Part shown: piece by piece, positions 25,513-34,000 of the stretch
How the letters are laid out: every line of letters starts with the position of its first letter
How positions within the stretch are numbered: position 1 is the first letter of the stretch
Assembly: GCA_028131545.1 (NCBI GenBank)
Contig: JAOICL010000024.1
Coordinates: forward strand, 1-35,209
Direction: 5' to 3'
DNA length: 35,209 nt
From: Vibrio sp.
GTDB lineage: Bacteria; Pseudomonadota; Gammaproteobacteria; Enterobacterales; Vibrionaceae
The notes under the pieces: model-generated
What the model saw: only the letters and a program-made list of their open reading frames with translations
Told to the model about the DNA's origin: nothing
The model's database searches: none
Translations under genes and position numbers: made by a program

Positions 25513-27045
25513 ATGAAACTATTGAGAGCATTCAGGATACCCCATAATTGGAAGGCAATATATCTCCTCCTCATCCCTTTACCTATTATGTTCTCTTGGG
25601 GCTATTATCAATCAACTGTAGCCGTAGAACGCACTCTTTCACATATAAGCCAAAGCTACCTTGGCCGTATAGACAATATCCTATCTGAGTTGAGAAACAG
25701 CAACCTACAAGCACTTAACTATCCCTATGATTGCGCTCTTTTGCAAAGTGATTTGATGTTTAACCCTATCTTCACTGAGCTGCTGATTGTGGATGAAAAT
25801 CATATCATTTGTTCTTCTAAACGAGGGAAAATCGATATTGATATCTCTCATTTAACAGGTGAAAATGGTTTTCAAGAAGGGTCATCCCTATTTGATTTCA
25901 ATGAATCGCGTGGCGGTCGCTCTCTGATTCGTATTGATAAACATGCCGATCTTAATGACGTATTAAGTATTTCCTATGTAAATAGTCATTTTCTATCTAA
26001 TGAATTGCAATTTCATACGGATCATCGAATCGATACCATTCTTTTGAAGATAAACCAAAACCAATTCCCTCGTGAACTGCATTCCGAACCTACGCCGCGC
26101 TCACTCACTTCATCCAGCACCCAATTTGATTATCAGTTGATCATTACACCTTCTCAAAATTACCTCTCTGATATCTGTCTTTATTATGCCCTTATCGCTC
26201 TCCCTTTTTCGGTCATTCTCTCTTTATTGCTGTTCTTTATTAAAATTCTTTATGACCGCAGAAACTCTTTGCTCTTTGATTTAAAGCACGCCATTAAAAA
26301 TGATGACCTTACCTTGGTGTATCAACCTCTTGTTTGCTCTAAAACATCCAAAATGAAAGGATGTGAAGTACTATTGCGCTGGCATCACCCCACTCATGGG
26401 CATATGAACCCTGAAATTTTTATCGGTTTAGCCGAAAAGCATGGCATTATTAATGATATATCGAACTACGTTTTGAATAAGACCTATAAAGAATTCAACG
26501 CCTGTTCGTTTAATGATGGCTTTCATATCGGCATTAACTTTCCACCGGAGTATCTAACCTCTGAAGAAGCCATGACAACACTGATAAAATTTCACTCTTT
26601 ATTTAAAGCCAGTAAGATGAATCTCGTTGTTGAAGTGACAGAAAGGCAAAGTATCGATTCTCGTTGTAAACAAGCCATTAATAAATTAAGAAGTCATGGG
26701 GTCACGATTGCCATTGACGATTTTGGAACGGGTCAAACAGCCTTATCTTTATTACAAGAATTGGATATTGATTACATTAAAGTTGATAAATGTTTCACAT
26801 CAACCATTGGTATTAAAACCATCAATTCATCCGTTTTAGACGCCATCATCGATTTAGCTCATGAATTGAACATTCATCTGATCGCTGAAGGTGTCGAAAC
26901 CGAACCACAAGCACACTATTTAGCGAAAAAGAACGTTCATTATCAACAAGGGTATTATCACTCTAAACCGTTGGCACTAAGGGACTTTCTTAATTTTCAT
27001 CGCGAAAATAGTTTGCAGTTTGATAGCTTTTCAACCAAATCCTGA
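25513..27045 (+). CDS. CSS-motif EAL-domain cyclic-di-GMP phosphodiesterase
   Basis: The 510-residue inner-membrane protein has helix 1 (about 16-33), a periplasmic sensor (about 34-220) with Cys74 and the CSS motif (Cys100-Ser-Ser), helix 2 (about 221-245), and a cytoplasmic EAL domain (about 255-500). The two cysteines can form the redox-sensitive disulfide known from PdeC-type proteins, whose reduction activates the enzyme. Catalytic elements are present: EVL in place of EAL (Glu285), NFPPE with the Asn, EVTERQ, IDDFGTG, IDYIKVDK, EGVET and QGYYHSKP. It should hydrolyse c-di-GMP to pGpG and favour motility over biofilm, which is family knowledge. It is probably transcribed alone, although its 3' end abuts the promoter of the next gene. 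Confidence 0.93.
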   Translation: MKLLRAFRIPHNWKAIYLLLIPLPIMFSWGYYQSTVAVERTLSHISQSYLGRIDNILSELRNSNLQALNYPYDCALLQSDLMFNPIFTELLIVDENHIICSSKRGKIDIDISHLTGENGFQEGSSLFDFNESRGGRSLIRIDKHADLNDVLSISYVNSHFLSNELQFHTDHRIDTILLKINQNQFPRELHSEPTPRSLTSSSTQFDYQLIITPSQNYLSDICLYYALIALPFSVILSLLLFFIKILYDRRNSLLFDLKHAIKNDDLTLVYQPLVCSKTSKMKGCEVLLRWHHPTHGHMNPEIFIGLAEKHGIINDISNYVLNKTYKEFNACSFNDGFHIGINFPPEYLTSEEAMTTLIKFHSLFKASKMNLVVEVTERQSIDSRCKQAINKLRSHGVTIAIDDFGTGQTALSLLQELDIDYIKVDKCFTSTIGIKTINSSVLDAIIDLAHELNIHLIAEGVETEPQAHYLAKKNVHYQQGYYHSKPLALRDFLNFHRENSLQFDSFSTKS

Positions 27046-27053
27046 CATTTTTA

Positions 27054-27082
27054 GTGACAAGCGTCACAAAGAGTAGTAGTAT
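27054..27082 (+). promoter_or_regulatory. promoter with inverted repeat over the -35 box
   Basis: GTGACA (27054-27059) and TAGTAT (27077-27082) are 17 bases apart, giving a start near 27089. The perfect inverted repeat GTGAC-aagc-GTCAC (27054-27067) covers the -35 element and looks like a repressor or activator site. Promoter and operator are predicted from sequence alone. Confidence 0.5.
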
Positions 27083-27113
27083 CACTCCAAACTTAATGAG
27101 GAAGGAACCCGTT

Positions 27114-27299
27114 ATGTCTGATATTTTTGCAACTCTACAAGAAGAAATTCAAGCAAAAGGCTCGATTAAGGTTTTAGGAAAAACATTTAATGAAGTGATG
27201 GATGGCAAGGTAATTACATTAATTAATGATAAAGAAAAATTATCGTTATGTAAGCACTGGGCAAATCAATTACTCGTTGATCAGGGCATCAAACATTAG
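27114..27299 (+). CDS. small protein of unknown function, 61 residues
   Basis: I do not recognise this family. ATG 27114 is chosen because GAGGAAGGA lies eight bases upstream. An in-frame GTG at 27054 lies inside the predicted promoter and would add 20 unlikely residues. The product, MSDIFATLQEEIQAKGSIKV then LGKTFNEVMDGKVITLINDK and a helical tail ending LLVDQGIKH, is soluble with one cysteine. It has its own promoter and a clear terminator 30 bases downstream, so it is a self-contained unit. Strong signals suggest abundant or regulated expression. Confidence 0.75.
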   Translation: MSDIFATLQEEIQAKGSIKVLGKTFNEVMDGKVITLINDKEKLSLCKHWANQLLVDQGIKH

Positions 27300-27325
27300 T
27301 TTTAAATCTTAGACGATTGTTTTCT

Positions 27326-27353
27326 AAACCTCGCTAATCTAGCGAGGTTTTTT
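27326..27353 (+). terminator. rho-independent terminator
   Basis: AACCTCGCTA (27327-27336) and TAGCGAGGTT (27340-27349) form a perfect 10-pair stem with loop ATC, followed by T-rich sequence. It ends the 61-residue gene. The left arm is preceded by only three A, so it is a poor terminator for the minus-strand gene that ends at 27406. Confidence 0.9.
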
Positions 27354-27405
27354 CTATTTAGGGAAAGATAAACTTAACCAACCCTACTTAACGATCCATA
27401 AACTA

Positions 27406-28173
27406 TCAATATTGAAGTGATGCCGTGATATCTTTGATTTGTTGCAGATCAAGCTGATAGACTTCGATCATTTGATCATTACGACTCATCAAATTCACCA
27501 ATCTATCTTGTTCATGGCACTTTTGAGATTGATCTGTCCATGAATTACCGGCTAAGAACTCATTACACTGCTCTTTCAGCTCAGCAACTTTCGGCACAAT
27601 CGAATCTCTTTCCTTTTGTAAGGCAATAAGATCACTCTTTACTTGCTCTTCACGTTTAAATAATGATTTTGCTTCTTCTAAAAAGACCGAATGACTGGCT
27701 AAACGAGTTTCCATACGATCTTTATCTTTTAACACTGCTCTTAATTGCTTTTCTTGTTGTATCACCGTGCCCGTTAACGTATCGACCTTCTTCTCATAAT
27801 GATAAAGCTGCTGCTCCATTAATAAGACCGCTGAATTTTTTTCCTTTTGGCTTTGTGCTGATACCTCAGTAATCTGTTGCTGATAAGCTTGACGGTCTGA
27901 GTTCATTTTCTGTTGATACTGCCCATCAATTTGAGCCAATTGTTGAATTTTTTGCTCATATTGACCTTCTAATGCTTGGTAAGCGGTATCCCATTTAACA
28001 CTTTGCCATAGCGCGCCAATACCCACGCCTAAACATAACGCCATCACTGAAGAAGCAACCAAGGCTTTGTGGGATTGCTTATCTTTCTCTTCGATAATAA
28101 TAACATCATCGATCTCAGCTAGCTCTTGGATAGCGTTACGGTCAGTCAATTGAATATTGTGATTGTCTTGCAT
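27406..28173 (-). CDS. membrane-anchored coiled-coil protein of unknown function
   Basis: The 255-residue protein has a short acidic cytoplasmic N-terminus (1-34), one membrane helix (about 38-58, ALVASSVMALCLGVGIGALW) and a long extracytoplasmic coiled coil (about 65-200) rich in Gln, Glu and Lys. A C-terminal helical part carries two cysteines (KEQCNEF, QKCHEQD), probably disulfide-bonded in the periplasm. No catalytic motif is visible. The layout resembles envelope scaffold or division-related proteins, but I cannot assign one. It follows the 52-residue membrane protein gene by 55 bases, with a hairpin between. Confidence 0.8.
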   Translation of the reverse strand: MQDNHNIQLTDRNAIQELAEIDDVIIIEEKDKQSHKALVASSVMALCLGVGIGALWQSVKWDTAYQALEGQYEQKIQQLAQIDGQYQQKMNSDRQAYQQQITEVSAQSQKEKNSAVLLMEQQLYHYEKKVDTLTGTVIQQEKQLRAVLKDKDRMETRLASHSVFLEEAKSLFKREEQVKSDLIALQKERDSIVPKVAELKEQCNEFLAGNSWTDQSQKCHEQDRLVNLMSRNDQMIEVYQLDLQQIKDITASLQY

Positions 28174-28199
28174 AATGGAACCTCAAATGCCGCTCTGAC

Positions 28200-28225
28200 C
28201 CCAATAAGACATGCCTCTTATTGGG
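28200..28225 (-). repeat. intergenic hairpin
   Basis: CCCAATAAGA (28200-28209) and TCTTATTGGG (28216-28225) make a perfect 10-pair stem with a six-base loop, three bases after the stop of the 52-residue gene. No T-run follows on the minus strand. It may tune expression of the coiled-coil gene downstream. Confidence 0.6.
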
Positions 28226-28228
28226 TCA

Positions 28229-28387
28229 TTATCGAAACAATTCGAAGAGCATCATTGAAACCACAAAAATGACGGCCACAATACCAAGAGAAACGACCAC
28301 TTTTTTATGGACTTTCTCATTGGTTCGATATTTGACTAACACCACCGCTAATGCGATTAAAGCAACAATGGCAATTATTCGAGTCAT
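28229..28387 (-). CDS. two-helix small membrane protein, 52 residues
   Basis: ATG at 28387-28385 opens a frame ending TAA at 28231-28229. The product starts MTRIIAIVALIALAVVLV, has a charged turn (KYRTNEKVHKK), and a second helix VVVSLGIVAVIFVVSMMLF before ELFR. AAGGAA lies nine bases before the start. Two clean hydrophobic segments flanked by basic residues and a good ribosome binding site support a real gene. The family is unknown to me. It precedes the coiled-coil gene on the same strand, so the two may form a small operon. Confidence 0.72.
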   Translation of the reverse strand: MTRIIAIVALIALAVVLVKYRTNEKVHKKVVVSLGIVAVIFVVSMMLFELFR

Positions 28388-28493
28388 AACTGTTTCCTTT
28401 ACTATGAGCCTTTCTCACAATGAGAGGTCAAACTCAGGTGAATGACTGATTGACTAACAAGTGATAGCCAGTATGCCGTATTGTACGATGTTG

Positions 28494-29228
28494 TTAACCA
28501 ATAGAGGTCATTGTTGTGATTCCACTCTCTTCAAACATTAACTTTATGGCTAATAATACAAGTACCATGCCAGTTATCACCTCCATTCCGTCATGAAAAC
28601 GTTTGCTGTTCATTAAGTCTTTGGTTTTATTCAGTGCTATCGCAATTCCACCTTGCCACAACATGGCGATAATAAAGTGAATGGATGCCATGAAAAGCGA
28701 CTGATAAACAGGTGACGCGGTTAATGTCATGAATTGCGGCAAAAATGCGAGGTAAAAGACTGCCGTCTTCGGATTAAGGACATTCGATAATAACCCTTGC
28801 TGAAAAGCCTTGATTGCTGTGATATTTGGTGTCATCGATATCGAAGGGGCTAATTCTTCATTTTTACTGTTCGAAGTCATCGTCTTCGAAATTTCGGTAT
28901 TCCCTACCTCTTCATTCGCGGTACTTTTTCTCTGTTGTTTAGAGCGATAAACACTGATGAGCCCCGACATACCCAAATAAATGAGATACAACGCCCCCAC
29001 TGTTTTTAATGCGTAAAAAAGCCAAGCCGATTGTGCGATAAGCGTTGCCACCCCCAATGCTGATAACACAGCGTGGAAGAATAAGCCGCAACAAATACCC
29101 AAGCTGGTGATCATGCCCACTTTAACACCAGAATGTGTCGTATTTCGTATCACTAACGCCGTGTCTAAACCGGGAGTCAGAGTTAAGATAGTGATTGCTA
29201 TCAAAAAAGCGTCGATATTTTGAATCAT
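28494..29228 (-). CDS. LysE/RhtB-family amino-acid exporter
   Basis: This inner-membrane protein of about 244 residues has six predicted helices. The family N-terminus is DAFLIAITILTLTPGLDTALVIRNT, followed by GVKVGMITSLGICCGLFFHAVLSALG, LKTVGALYLIYLGMSGL, and in the second half FQQGLLSNVLNPKTAVFYLAFLPQF. The loop between helices 3 and 4 (about 100-140) is unusually long and Ser/Thr/Glu-rich. LysE/RhtB members export amino acids such as lysine, threonine or homoserine lactone. The substrate is unknown here. I prefer ATG 29228, because the TPG motif then sits at the usual place. A GTG at 29243 is also possible. A palindrome at the predicted start site suggests repression by a ligand-sensing regulator. 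Confidence 0.88.
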   Translation of the reverse strand: MIQNIDAFLIAITILTLTPGLDTALVIRNTTHSGVKVGMITSLGICCGLFFHAVLSALGVATLIAQSAWLFYALKTVGALYLIYLGMSGLISVYRSKQQRKSTANEEVGNTEISKTMTSNSKNEELAPSISMTPNITAIKAFQQGLLSNVLNPKTAVFYLAFLPQFMTLTASPVYQSLFMASIHFIIAMLWQGGIAIALNKTKDLMNSKRFHDGMEVITGMVLVLLAIKLMFEESGITTMTSIG

Positions 29229-29256
29229 AATGATGAGGTACACTTTTAGAAATGAC

Positions 29257-29304
29257 GTAACATCTGCTATGTTACCATTATATTAATTCATTTTATCCTT
29301 TCAC
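29257..29304 (-). promoter_or_regulatory. promoter with perfect 19-bp palindrome at the start site of the exporter gene
   Basis: On the minus strand a perfect TATAAT lies at 29282-29277, with a weak -35 (GTGAAA, 29304-29299) 16 bases upstream. The predicted start near 29270 falls inside the inverted repeat GTAACAT-ctgct-ATGTTAC (29257-29275). A repressor bound there would block initiation. The region also separates the exporter from the divergent M32 gene. Confidence 0.55.
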
Positions 29305-29391
29305 TTTCCCTTCCTACGTAACCACGATCTCATTCCTTAACATAAGACGACGTGACATTACGCAGGCACTACCTTGAGCAAGGAACTCTCA

Positions 29392-30876
29392 ATGCAAAAC
29401 TATACTCATTTGCTAAACCATTTTAAAACCTTATCCAACTTTAAACACATCGCTTCGATCTGCCACTGGGATCAAGCTGCGGTGATGCCAAATGGGGGGA
29501 ATCAAGCTCGTTCTAATGCGATGGCTGAACTGTCTGTTCATATTCATAAGCTGATGACTCAACCTCAGCTCGCGGATTGGTTTGATAGCGCATCATCTGA
29601 ATCATTAAGCTCTGCACAAAGTGCCTCTTTAAGAGAAATGAAACGAACTTGGCAACAGTCCAACCTATTGCCGACCGATTTGGTTCAAGCTAAATCCCTA
29701 GCAGGATCGAAATGTGAACATGCATGGAGAACACAACGTAAAGAAAATGATTGGGTAGGTTTTGAAAAGAACTGGGCAGAAGTGGTTCAGTTATCTCAAG
29801 AAGAAGCGCAAATACGCGCAGAGGCCAGCGGCCTGTCTCCCTATGATGCAATGCTGGATATTTACGAACCCGGAACGACGACCGCTTCATTAGATACCGT
29901 CTTTGGTGACGTAAAAACATGGCTGCCTGAGATGATTAATGCGGCGATTGAGAAACAAAAGTCCCAATCCATTATTCTACCTAGTGGTACCTTCCCAACC
30001 GCCGATCAGAAAGCGCTTGGGCTCGACATCATGAAACTACTCAAGTTTGACTTCAACCACGGACGTTTGGATGAAAGTATTCACCCATTCTGTGGTGGTG
30101 TTCCTTCTGATGTACGCATTACGACTCGCTATGATGAAAGCGAATTTGTTCAATCATTAATGGGAGTTGTGCATGAAACGGGTCATGCTCGTTATGAGCA
30201 AGGGCTACCAACAGAATATCAAGGTTTACCGGTTGGTGAAGCACGTTCAATGGGGATACATGAATCCCAATCTCTCTTCTTTGAAATGCAAATTGGACGC
30301 AGTGATACTTTCATCGAACACCTTGCTCAAGGCGCGCGAACGCATTTATTAGGAAAGCATAATCCAGAATTATTCTCTTCTAACAACTTCCAAAAATTGT
30401 ATACACAGGTACAAAAAGATTTCATTCGCGTTGATGCTGATGAACTCACCTACCCTTCTCATGTCATTTTACGCTATGAGATTGAGCGTGACTTGATGAA
30501 TGGTGTCATTAAACATACTGATGTCCCTGAACTTTGGAACCATAAAATGCAAGCCTACCTTGGCTTATCAACCGAAGGTAACTTTACCAATGGTTGTATG
30601 CAAGACATTCACTGGACAGACGGTGCCTTTGGTTACTTCCCAAGTTACACATTAGGTGCGATGTACGCTGCGCAATACATGGCGACCATTAAGCAAAGCA
30701 TGGATGTCGATAGCATCATCGCAAGCGGTGATCTGACTCCTATCTTCGAGTGGCTAGATAAAAATATTTGGAAGAAGGCAAGCTTCTTATCTACAGATGA
30801 TTTAGTGACTGAAGCAACCGGTGAAGTACTGAATGCTAAGCACTTTAAAGCGCACTTAGAGAATCGTTACTTGTAA
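29392..30876 (+). CDS. M32-family carboxypeptidase Taq
   Basis: This cytoplasmic zinc carboxypeptidase removes C-terminal residues with broad specificity. The protein of 494 residues is the usual length. It contains the active-site [15 protein letters not shown] (His261, Glu262, His265), and the third ligand Glu291 in GIHESQS. Family stretches include [14 protein letters not shown] near the N-terminus, [19 protein letters not shown], and the C-terminal [28 protein letters not shown] 29392 is preferred because AAGGAA lies six bases upstream. A TTG at 29374 would add six residues. It is probably monocistronic and divergent from the exporter gene. The 217 bases after it hold only a poor hairpin (AAAGAG/CTCTTT near 30890-30918). 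Confidence 0.95.
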   Translation: MQNYTHLLNHFKTLSNFKHIASICHWDQAAVMPNGGNQARSNAMAELSVHIHKLMTQPQLADWFDSASSESLSSAQSASLREMKRTWQQSNLLPTDLVQAKSLAGSKCEHAWRTQRKENDWVGFEKNWAEVVQLSQEEAQIRAEASGLSPYDAMLDIYEPGTTTASLDTVFGDVKTWLPEMINAAIEKQKSQSIILPSGTFPTADQKALGLDIMKLLKFDFNHGRLDESIHPFCGGVPSDVRITTRYDESEFVQSLMGVVHETGHARYEQGLPTEYQGLPVGEARSMGIHESQSLFFEMQIGRSDTFIEHLAQGARTHLLGKHNPELFSSNNFQKLYTQVQKDFIRVDADELTYPSHVILRYEIERDLMNGVIKHTDVPELWNHKMQAYLGLSTEGNFTNGCMQDIHWTDGAFGYFPSYTLGAMYAAQYMATIKQSMDVDSIIASGDLTPIFEWLDKNIWKKASFLSTDDLVTEATGEVLNAKHFKAHLENRYL

Positions 30877-31039
30877 TTCAATATAAAAGAGTATCGACGT
30901 GATGTTGGTGCTCTTTATGTAACAGAAAATGGTTAAAAACTGCATAGCGTAGGTTTAGTTACTTCCTTCTTAGTCCGTTCGTTGTTGGTATATTATCGAA
31001 CACACTTTCGAAACTTTTACGTTTCTATCATCCCCAAAA

Positions 31040-31071
31040 AAAAGCCCTCAATACATTCAATATTGAGGGCT
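31040..31071 (-). terminator. rho-independent terminator of the RTX gene
   Basis: AGCCCTCAATA (31043-31053) pairs with TATTGAGGGCT (31061-31071) around a seven-base loop. On the minus strand it is followed by eight T (31042-31036 region). It lies just after the RTX gene stop. Confidence 0.88.
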
Positions 31072-31093
31072 TATATTAACTTCGATGGGAAGT

Positions 31094-34000
31094 TTAGTTT
31101 GCTAGGTTATTAACTTCAGAGTTAGTATAATAGTTATCCTTTGCATGGATTTGATCTATTTGATAACTGGTATCCACAAACCAATCTCTCACTTTAACGG
31201 TTTTACTATTACCACTCGCGCCAATAATTAGCTCATCACCACTGCGTGTGAAGACTAAATCAGCTCGCTTATCGACACCATCAAAGTAGATCTTCTCCCA
31301 ACCAGCATCGCCACTGGTCCATTGATCTTTAGTTACGATTTCAGCACCAGAGAATCCATCTGGGAATCGGTAAGTATCATTACCACCTTCACCTTTCATG
31401 TAAGTAAAGTTAGCTGTACCTGAAATGAAGGTATCGTTTCCGTTACCACCATATAGGTTATCATTACCTTCACCGCCATCTAAAGTGTCGTCACCATCAT
31501 ACCCATACAGTTTATCGTTACCACCTAGACCACATAGATAATCATTACCGCTTGTACCTTCTAAGTTAGAATCATCACCTTCAGAACCTAACTTAGTACA
31601 GTTACTGGTATCAGTTCCACCATCACCACCACCTGTATCCGTGTCGAAAATATCATTGATTTCGGTGTTCGAGTAATAGCTATTAATAGCATGTACTTGA
31701 TTGATTTGGTAGTCACTACCTAAAAACCAATCACGAACTTTGACTTCGCTTGATTCTCCAGATACATTAATGATTAAATCATTACCATCGCTACTCTTAC
31801 TGAAAGAGAAGCTAGTACGGTTACTCACAGCCTCGAAGTAAATCTTATCCCAACCATAGTTACCATCTAACCAATTATCTCGCTTGATAATTTCTGCACC
31901 GCCAAAACCTTGAGGGAACATGTAATTATCGTCGCCAAGCTCACCTTTCATAAAGTTAAACTTGTCTGTACCAGCAATAAGCGTATCGTTACCTGCGCCA
32001 GCATAGAAGTTGGTATTGCCAGTGCCACCATCTAATGTATCATTTCCGTCTAAACCATACAGGTTATCATCACCACCTAAGCCACAAATATAATCATTGC
32101 CATCTGTTCCTTCCAGTTTGTTATCTGCACCTTCTGTGCCTGTAACTGTACATTTTTCATTACCGCCAGAACCACTGCTAACAATATTATTGATATCCGT
32201 GTTTGAATAATAGCTATTTAGTGCATGAACTTGGTTAATTTGGTAATCATCATCCAAGAACCAGTTACGAATACGGATTTCTGCATTCTCACCTGAAACC
32301 GTAATTAACAAGTCATTACTCTTATCACCCGTATCACGAGCAAATAAAAGTGAGGTTTTGTTTTCAACAGCTTGGAAGTAAATTTTGTCCCAACCATAGT
32401 TACCGGTTAACCAATCATCCCTCTTTATGATCTCAGTATTTGAGAAACCTGCTGGAAACAAGTACTGATCATCACCAAGCTCACCTTTCATAAAGTTAAA
32501 CTTGTCTGTACCAGCAATAAGCGTATCGTTACCTGCACCACCATAGAAATAGTTATTGCCTGTACCACCATCTATGGTGTCATTACCGTTATGACCATAC
32601 ATACTATCATCACCACCATGACCACAGATGTAATCATCGCCACTCGTACCATTTAGCTCGTTCGATCCAGAGTCGCCATCAATTGTACAAGGGATGCTAT
32701 TAAAAAAGGCATTAATTTGGCTAGCAGTAAAGTGCCCTTCCTCGGTTACAACTAAGTCAACTTCACGCCTTTCACTGGTAAACCAATAATCTACCCTGAT
32801 AGTAGAACTATTTTCTGTTGTGCTGATAAGAAGATTATCGCCATCTTTCACAAACACAAGTTTAGAAAGCAAATCAACATCTTGGAAAATGATTCTATCC
32901 GTTGTTGAATCCTCATTATCATTGAAGACATTACCATCACTGTAGTTGTAAGGGATGAAGTAATCATCATTACCATTACCACCGTTCAAGTAATTCCAAC
33001 CACCCTCACCAGCATAAATATCATCATCACCATTACCAGCATTGACGTTCGCACCATCGCCCTCGGCATAAATGATATCATTTCCGTCACCACCTTCGAT
33101 ACTATCGTAACCATCACCACCATAGATAATGTCGTTACCACCCTCCCCTTTTAGCGAATCAACGCCCTCCGCGCCATTTAGGATGTCATCACCAGATGTG
33201 CCTGTGTAGCTATCATCACTATCACTACCACAAAAAGTAGTACATCCATTGGGGCCTGTTGGAAGAGAGCCGTTTGTTACTAGGTAGTCGATCTGAGAAG
33301 CCGTTAAGCTATCCGTGTTTGTCTGAACAAAGTCTACTTGGTTTTCATTACCATTAAACCAGCCCTCAACTCGAATTAGGTTACTAGAACCATTTGCATA
33401 TATATTGAGGTTAGAACCATCATCTTGGAAGATAAGAGAGTCAGAAGAAGGAGTGTTTAAAAAGATTATCTTATCAATTGAAGAGTCGTCATTATGGTTA
33501 ATGATGTTTCCGCTATTATAACCACTAGGGATATGGTATTCATCAGAGCCTGCGCGACCAACCATAAACTGCCAACCAGATGTTCCTGCAAATAGCTTAT
33601 CGTTACCATTACCACCATCTAATGTTGCTGCGCCTGCATCCGAATAGATAAAATCGTTGCCGTCTTCGCCATACAGTTCATCGAAGCCATCGCCGCCATG
33701 AATCGTATCATCGCCGCCACCAGCATAAACAAGGTCGTCACCACCCAATGCCCAAATAACCTCTGACTGATCGGTGGTTCCAAGTACTGGTTGATCATTT
33801 CCTTCAGTACCACAAACATCACCATTATCACACCTATCGATTGGGACTTCGCCACCACCCGAAGAGTCACCACAGCTTGCTGAAACACTTGCACAAACAT
33901 TGAGTGTACAACTATCCTCTCTAATCAGCGTTATCTGTGAGCTACCAACAAAACTATTATTTTCGTGGCATACCTCGGTATGATTAGGCTTTGTAAATCT

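Noticed and set aside
28221..28445. 74-codon plus-strand frame opposite the 52-residue membrane protein
   Set aside because: Composition rich in Thr/Ser/Asn as expected of an antisense shadow; the opposite strand carries a credible membrane protein with a ribosome binding site.
33619..33900. 93-codon minus-strand frame inside the RTX gene in another frame
   Set aside because: Out-of-frame shadow of repetitive glycine/aspartate coding sequence.
31094..33900. Regularly spaced DNA repeats suggestive of a CRISPR-like or minisatellite array
   Set aside because: They are codon-level echoes of RTX nonapeptides within one open frame, not separate repeats with spacers.
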